NCBI GenBank assembly: GCA_028292345.1
Contig: JAQGMN010000160.1
Coordinates: forward strand, 1-7,691
DNA: 7,691 nucleotides
From: Polaromonas sp.
GTDB lineage: Bacteria > Pseudomonadota > Gammaproteobacteria > Burkholderiales > Burkholderiaceae_C
Direction of reading: 5' to 3'
How positions within the stretch are numbered: position 1 is the first letter of the stretch; every line of letters starts with the position of its first letter. The notes beneath the pieces are model-generated. The model saw only the letters and a program-made list of their open reading frames with translations, was not told where the DNA came from and ran no database searches. Both the position numbers and the translations under genes were made by a program. Shown one piece after another: positions 5,194-7,691 of this stretch.

Positions 5194-5910
5194 TTATCTG
5201 CCTTCCTTGTCCCAGCTGCCGGAGGCGCGCAGCAAGCGGTCCAGGTCGCGCTTGGCCTTGGCACCGCCCTCGGCATCCATGTCGGCCGGGAAACGCATCA
5301 TCAGGTTGCCCAGCGGATCCACCAGGTAAAGGTGGTCCTGCAGGCGCTTGCCCGGCGCCGGCTCCAGCCACTGCGCCAGATCGCCTGGCGGCACCCGCAG
5401 CACGGTGGCAGCGGCCAGGGCAGGCAGCAGGGCCGGGCGTACCGGAAGGTCGTCATCCACCAGCCAGACGCGGTCCAGCCGCTCCTTTTCCCGACCCAGC
5501 GACTCGCGCAGCTGGCGCTGAAAATACAGGTTCTGCTCGCAGCGCGTGTCGCAGGCGCCGCCGGCCACGCTCAGCAGCAGCCACTGGCCCTTCAGGGCCG
5601 TGAGTTTTCCGGTCTTGCCGTCCAGCGTCTGCGTGGCCAGGGCCGGCAAGGGACGCTGGGGATTGATCAACTCGCCAAAATTGCGGCGCCCCTCGGGCCT
5701 GACCACGTAATAGGTGAAATAGGAAGCCACGACCGGGCTGGCGCAAACCAGCAGGACGAGAATCATTTTCCACCGGCCCGAGCGGGTGTTGGCCGCGGGC
5801 ATGCCGGACGAGTCGAGCGCGGGCATGGCATGCACGGTCAGGCCCAGCGGCTGATCCTGGGCCATGGAAGCAGAATGCGATGAGGAAGCGTCGGGTGAAT
5901 CTTTTGTCAC
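5194..5910 (-). CDS. Membrane-anchored SCO-like thioredoxin-fold protein, probable oxidase assembly factor
   Basis: This is a 238-residue protein without a firm family name. The N-terminal ~47 residues are polar (Ser/Asp-rich, then PLGLTVHAMP), followed by one TM helix at about 48–70 (MILVLLVCASPVVASYFTYYVV) and a soluble domain. The domain resembles SCO/thioredoxin proteins. C120-DTR-C124 stands where SCO proteins have CxxxC, after a strand WLLLSVAGGAC, and H193 in QDHLYLVDPLGNLMMRFP aligns with the SCO distal-His region ahead of the DP.G segment. All three putative copper ligands are thus present, but the Pro residues of CPxxCP are missing. By the positive-inside rule the domain faces the periplasm. 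The start is uncertain: GTG 5910 lies 15 bp after surf1, and ATG 5865 (MAQDQPLGL) is an alternative; neither has a clear Shine-Dalgarno. Its position between surf1 and ctaA supports a role in copper delivery or thiol redox during oxidase assembly. The function is inferred. Confidence 0.85.
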   Translation of the reverse strand: MTKDSPDASSSHSASMAQDQPLGLTVHAMPALDSSGMPAANTRSGRWKMILVLLVCASPVVASYFTYYVVRPEGRRNFGELINPQRPLPALATQTLDGKTGKLTALKGQWLLLSVAGGACDTRCEQNLYFQRQLRESLGREKERLDRVWLVDDDLPVRPALLPALAAATVLRVPPGDLAQWLEPAPGKRLQDHLYLVDPLGNLMMRFPADMDAEGGAKAKRDLDRLLRASGSWDKEGR

Positions 5911-5925
5911 GTTACATGGGGCCGG

Positions 5926-6672
5926 TTAATCGCTGCGCTGGGCGCGCAGAGAAGCACGAAAAGGAAGAAGGATCTGAAACCAGACATACAGGATGACCAC
6001 CAGCAGGCACAAGCCAAACCATTGAAAGGCGTAGCCATAGTGTTTGTCGACCCCCAGATTGGGCGCCGCCCATTCGCGCAGCAGACCCTCGCCGGGCGAC
6101 CCTGTCTGCAGCAGGGAAACCCCTTCCAGCAGTGGCAAACCGGTTTCAGTCCTGAAAGCAGCCAAGTCCAGATTTTGCCGTATCAGCCCCGCATCCACGC
6201 CCTTGAACGCATAAAGCTTGGAGGGTGGCGGGGCAATCCGTCCCTGGACCGTGACCATGCCTGCTGGCGTGGCCACCGGCGGCAGGCGGGAACGGTCGGC
6301 AAAATCCCGCGGAGCCCAGCCACGCTGCACCAGAATCACCTGTCCGCTGCCTTGCAGCATCAGTGGCGTGAACACCCAGAAGCCGCTGCGTCCGTTCATC
6401 GGGCGGTTGTCCAGGTAGACCGTATGGGTCGCCTGCCAGGTGCCCTGGACCACGGCCTGCCGGTGAATTTCATCAGCTATGTTTTCAGTAGCTGACAATG
6501 AAGACCCATCCAGTGGGGAAAGCTTGTTTTTGGCATCAATCGCTGCCTGGACGGCCTCCTTCTGGGCCGCACGGCGCAGTTGCCACTGTCCCAGCGAAAA
6601 CGTGCCAGCCGCAACCAGCAAGGCTGCCAGCGTCAGGATCCAGAAATGGCGCGAATGCAAGCGAGAAGTCAT
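5926..6672 (-). CDS. SURF1-family cytochrome c oxidase assembly protein
   Basis: This 248-residue inner-membrane protein is of the SURF1/Shy1 family, which helps insert or hold heme A during maturation of oxidase subunit I. The family layout is complete. TM1 is at about 10–30, ending in LGQWQLRRA (the conserved G.WQ..R after the first helix). A periplasmic domain follows, with DNRPMNGRSGFWVFTP (88–103) and VQRGWAPRD (115–123), then the closing block HYGYAFQWFGL (211–221) at the start of TM2 (213–235). The start is ATG 6672, only 18 bp from the divergent gene's ATG; no Shine-Dalgarno is visible. Residues about 45–70 are encoded by markedly AT-richer DNA with an inverted repeat, and this stretch is a poorly conserved spacer of the family. 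A terminator separates this gene from coxC and it faces away from the DUF2909 gene, so it should be first in its own operon, followed by the SCO-like gene after 15 bp. Often annotated surf1. Confidence 0.95.
   Translation of the reverse strand: MTSRLHSRHFWILTLAALLVAAGTFSLGQWQLRRAAQKEAVQAAIDAKNKLSPLDGSSLSATENIADEIHRQAVVQGTWQATHTVYLDNRPMNGRSGFWVFTPLMLQGSGQVILVQRGWAPRDFADRSRLPPVATPAGMVTVQGRIAPPPSKLYAFKGVDAGLIRQNLDLAAFRTETGLPLLEGVSLLQTGSPGEGLLREWAAPNLGVDKHYGYAFQWFGLCLLVVILYVWFQILLPFRASLRAQRSD
6473..6495. repeat. Inverted repeat inside surf1
   Basis: TCAGCTA (6473–6479) and TAGCTGA (6489–6495) form a perfect 7-bp inverted repeat with a 9-nt loop. It lies within an AT-rich island (about 6463–6543) encoding SURF1 residues 44–70. 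On the coding strand the blocks GCTACTGAAAAC and ATAGCTG resemble the start of the Comamonadaceae-type dispersed element suggested at 952–1008. The inverted repeat is seen directly; descent from an inserted repeat is inference. Confidence 0.4.
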
Positions 6673-6690
6673 AGGCTGATAATCGGATTC
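6673..6690. promoter_or_regulatory. Very short divergent start region with overlapping -10-like boxes
   Basis: Only 18 bp separate the surf1 and twin-TM start codons. On the + strand GATAAT (6678–6683, 5/6 match to TATAAT) ends seven bases before ATG 6691, with a weak -35-like ATGCAA (6655–6660) at 17 bp spacing. Transcription would then begin at or next to the A of the ATG. On the - strand, GATTAT (6684–6679, 4/6) ends six bases before the surf1 ATG. No Shine-Dalgarno is visible for either gene. Leaderless mRNAs from these boxes fit; the alternative is that each promoter lies inside the opposite gene. Confidence 0.35.
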
Positions 6691-6912
6691 ATGACTTACC
6701 TTGTTGCACTGGCCTTTATCGCCATCCTTGCCAGTTTGGGCGCCGCGCTTTTTTTCATGATGAAAGACGGTACCGAAGGCAAACGCAAAACCAGCAACAT
6801 GGCGCGGGCGCTGGCGTTTCGCGTCGGCTTTTCAATCGTGCTGTTTCTGTGCATTCTGATTTCCTGGAAACTGGGCTACATCCAGCCGACCGGTATTCCG
6901 GCCGGAAAATAA
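6691..6912 (+). CDS. Twin-transmembrane protein, DUF2909-like
   Basis: This 73-residue protein has two TM helices: about 2–24 (TYLVALAFIAILASLGAALFFMM), then a charged loop KDGTEGKRKTSNMARALAFR (25–44), then about 46–62 (GFSIVLFLCILISW). It ends in a short tail, LGYIQPTGIPAGK. The basic loop suggests that both termini face the periplasm. It matches the small 'twin transmembrane' proteins (DUF2909) that I recall being encoded beside cox genes in beta- and gammaproteobacteria; no biochemical role is established that I know of. ATG 6691 was chosen because hydrophobic family-like sequence starts there; an upstream in-frame extension lies antisense within surf1. There is no Shine-Dalgarno, and a possible leaderless start is described separately. 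The gene is transcribed opposite to its neighbours and ends 14 bp before a strong terminator, so it is monocistronic. Location suggests a link to oxidase assembly or stability. Confidence 0.9.
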   Translation: MTYLVALAFIAILASLGAALFFMMKDGTEGKRKTSNMARALAFRVGFSIVLFLCILISWKLGYIQPTGIPAGK

Positions 6913-6926
6913 TAAGGCAAGCCAAT

Positions 6927-6955
6927 AAAAAAGGCCGCGTCAAGCGGCCTTTTTT
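6927..6955. terminator. Bidirectional Rho-independent terminator
   Basis: A perfect 12-bp inverted repeat runs from AAAAAAGGCCGC (6927–6938) to GCGGCCTTTTTT (6944–6955) around a 5-nt loop, GTCAA. The + strand ends in a six-T run and the - strand likewise in a U-rich run, so it can stop transcription both from the DUF2909 gene and from the convergent coxC, whose stop codon is at 7002–7004. It implies that surf1 and downstream genes are not transcribed from the coxC operon. Confidence 0.95.
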
Positions 6956-7001
6956 GGTGAGACTCAGGGAACAATGCGGCCGGTTCACACCGCCGGGCAG
7001 G

Positions 7002-7691
7002 TCACATCCAGTAGACCAGTATGTAAAGACCCAGCCACACCACGTCCACAAAGTGCCAGTACCAGGCAGCGCCTTCAAAGCCAAAGTGTTTGTTGGCGGT
7101 GAAATGGCCCTTTTGCAACCGCAGCGTGATGAAGAGCAGCATCAGCATGCCGACAAGCACATGGAAGCCGTGAAAACCGGTCAGCATGTAAAAGGTCGAG
7201 CCATACACGCCGGAGCTGAGTTTCAGGTTGAGTTCGGAATAGGCATGGAAGTATTCATAGCCCTGAACAGTCAGGAAGACGATACCGAGCAGCACCGTCA
7301 TCCACATGAAGGCAATCGTGCGGCCCCGGTGGTTTTCACGCAATGCGTGGTGGGCAATGGTCAGCGTCACGCCGGAACTGAGCAGCAATGCGGTATTGAT
7401 CGTGGGCAACCAGAACGGGCCCACCGTGGAAAAGGGTTCGACGATGCCGGCGGGCGATGCTGTCGCCCCGGCGGCAGCCAGGCTGGGCCAGACCGCCTTG
7501 AAATCAGGCCAGAGCAAGGCGTTGTCCAGGCTGCCCAGGGCAGGCACTGAATGCGAACGGGCCCACCAAAGTGCTGTGAAGAAAGCACCAAAAAACATCA
7601 CTTCGGAAAAGATGAACCAGCTCATGCTCCAGCGGTAGGACAGATCGATCCTGTTGCCGTACATGCCGCCCTCGCTTTCAGCAATCGAGTC
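7002..7691 (-). CDS. coxC: Cytochrome c oxidase subunit III, 3' part (5' end outside window)
   Basis: These are the C-terminal 229 residues of oxidase subunit III (CoxC/CtaE), an integral membrane subunit of aa3-type cytochrome c oxidase that supports proton uptake and stability of the catalytic core. The frame remains open to the window edge (beginning DSIAESEGGMYGNRIDLSYRWSMSW), so ATG 7664 is internal, not the start; roughly 60 N-terminal residues should lie beyond. Conserved signatures are SWFIFSEVMFFGAFF with the conserved membrane Glu, the loop HALRENHRG, the helix segment GYEYFHAYSELNLKLSSGVYGSTFYMLTGFHGFHV, and the end block FEGAAWYWHFVDVVWLGLYILVYW. An Ala/Pro-rich periplasmic loop around ATASPAGIVEP is variable in the family. 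It is the structural gene of the cluster whose maturation factors follow on the same strand after the terminator. Also called ctaE. Confidence 0.97.
   Translation of the reverse strand, partial: DSIAESEGGMYGNRIDLSYRWSMSWFIFSEVMFFGAFFTALWWARSHSVPALGSLDNALLWPDFKAVWPSLAAAGATASPAGIVEPFSTVGPFWLPTINTALLLSSGVTLTIAHHALRENHRGRTIAFMWMTVLLGIVFLTVQGYEYFHAYSELNLKLSSGVYGSTFYMLTGFHGFHVLVGMLMLLFITLRLQKGHFTANKHFGFEGAAWYWHFVDVVWLGLYILVYWM

Noticed and set aside
2893..5603. Two long + strand open frames (405 and 551 codons) opposite ctaB and ctaA
   Set aside because: They are antisense to two unmistakable membrane enzymes, and their products are Gln/Arg/Gly/His-rich with no domains, typical of antisense frames in GC-rich DNA.
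7002..7664. Treating ATG 7664 as the true start of coxC
   Set aside because: The frame is open through 7691 with residues typical of subunit III upstream of this Met, and the protein would lack its first helices.
1..7691. CRISPR array, tRNA/rRNA, transposase, toxin–antitoxin or phage genes
   Set aside because: No regularly spaced repeats, no RNA gene signatures and no corresponding proteins are visible; all substantial coding frames are accounted for by housekeeping and respiratory genes.

Overview
The window is from a GC-rich betaproteobacterium, most likely a member of the Comamonadaceae (Polaromonas/Rhodoferax/Variovorax/Acidovorax-like). The protein sequences, the ftsY–rpoH linkage, the order of cytochrome oxidase assembly genes, and two non-coding stretches that look like dispersed repeats of that family all point this way. 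This is chromosomal housekeeping DNA. There is no sign of a mobile element, CRISPR array, tRNA or rRNA.

Left part (1–2291, + strand). The 3' end of ftsY (SRP receptor GTPase) is followed by a small one-TM protein of unknown function. A 328-bp intergenic region comes next. It holds a palindromic repeat, a long hairpin and a clear CIRCE operator (HrcA binding site) just before rpoH. rpoH encodes the heat-shock sigma factor sigma-32 and carries the diagnostic RpoH box. A strong intrinsic terminator closes this side and separates it from the convergent block to the right.

Middle part (6672 down to 2291, - strand). These are cytochrome c oxidase biogenesis genes in the transcription order surf1, a membrane-anchored SCO-like thioredoxin-fold protein, ctaA (heme A synthase), ctaB (heme O synthase), and SCO/SenC (copper chaperone lipoprotein). 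ctaA/ctaB and ctaB/SCO have overlapping stop and start codons, which indicates translational coupling. A GC-rich palindromic element lies between the SCO-like gene and ctaA. Together these genes supply heme A and copper to the oxidase: CtaB makes heme O from heme B, CtaA makes heme A from heme O, Surf1 assists assembly around subunit I, and the SCO proteins handle copper.

Right part (6691–7691). A small twin-transmembrane gene (DUF2909-like) runs divergently from surf1, with only 18 bp between the two start codons. It converges on the 3' part of coxC/ctaE (oxidase subunit III). A perfect bidirectional terminator separates it from coxC. surf1 and the genes after it therefore need their own promoter and are probably not read through from the structural cox genes.

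The points most worth a second look are: CIRCE upstream of rpoH, so that HrcA would repress the heat-shock activator; the possible leaderless divergent start at surf1/DUF2909; the under-described SCO-like protein with a CxxxC pair; an AT-rich island with an inverted repeat inside surf1; and the two repeat elements. I found no convincing undescribed multi-gene system.
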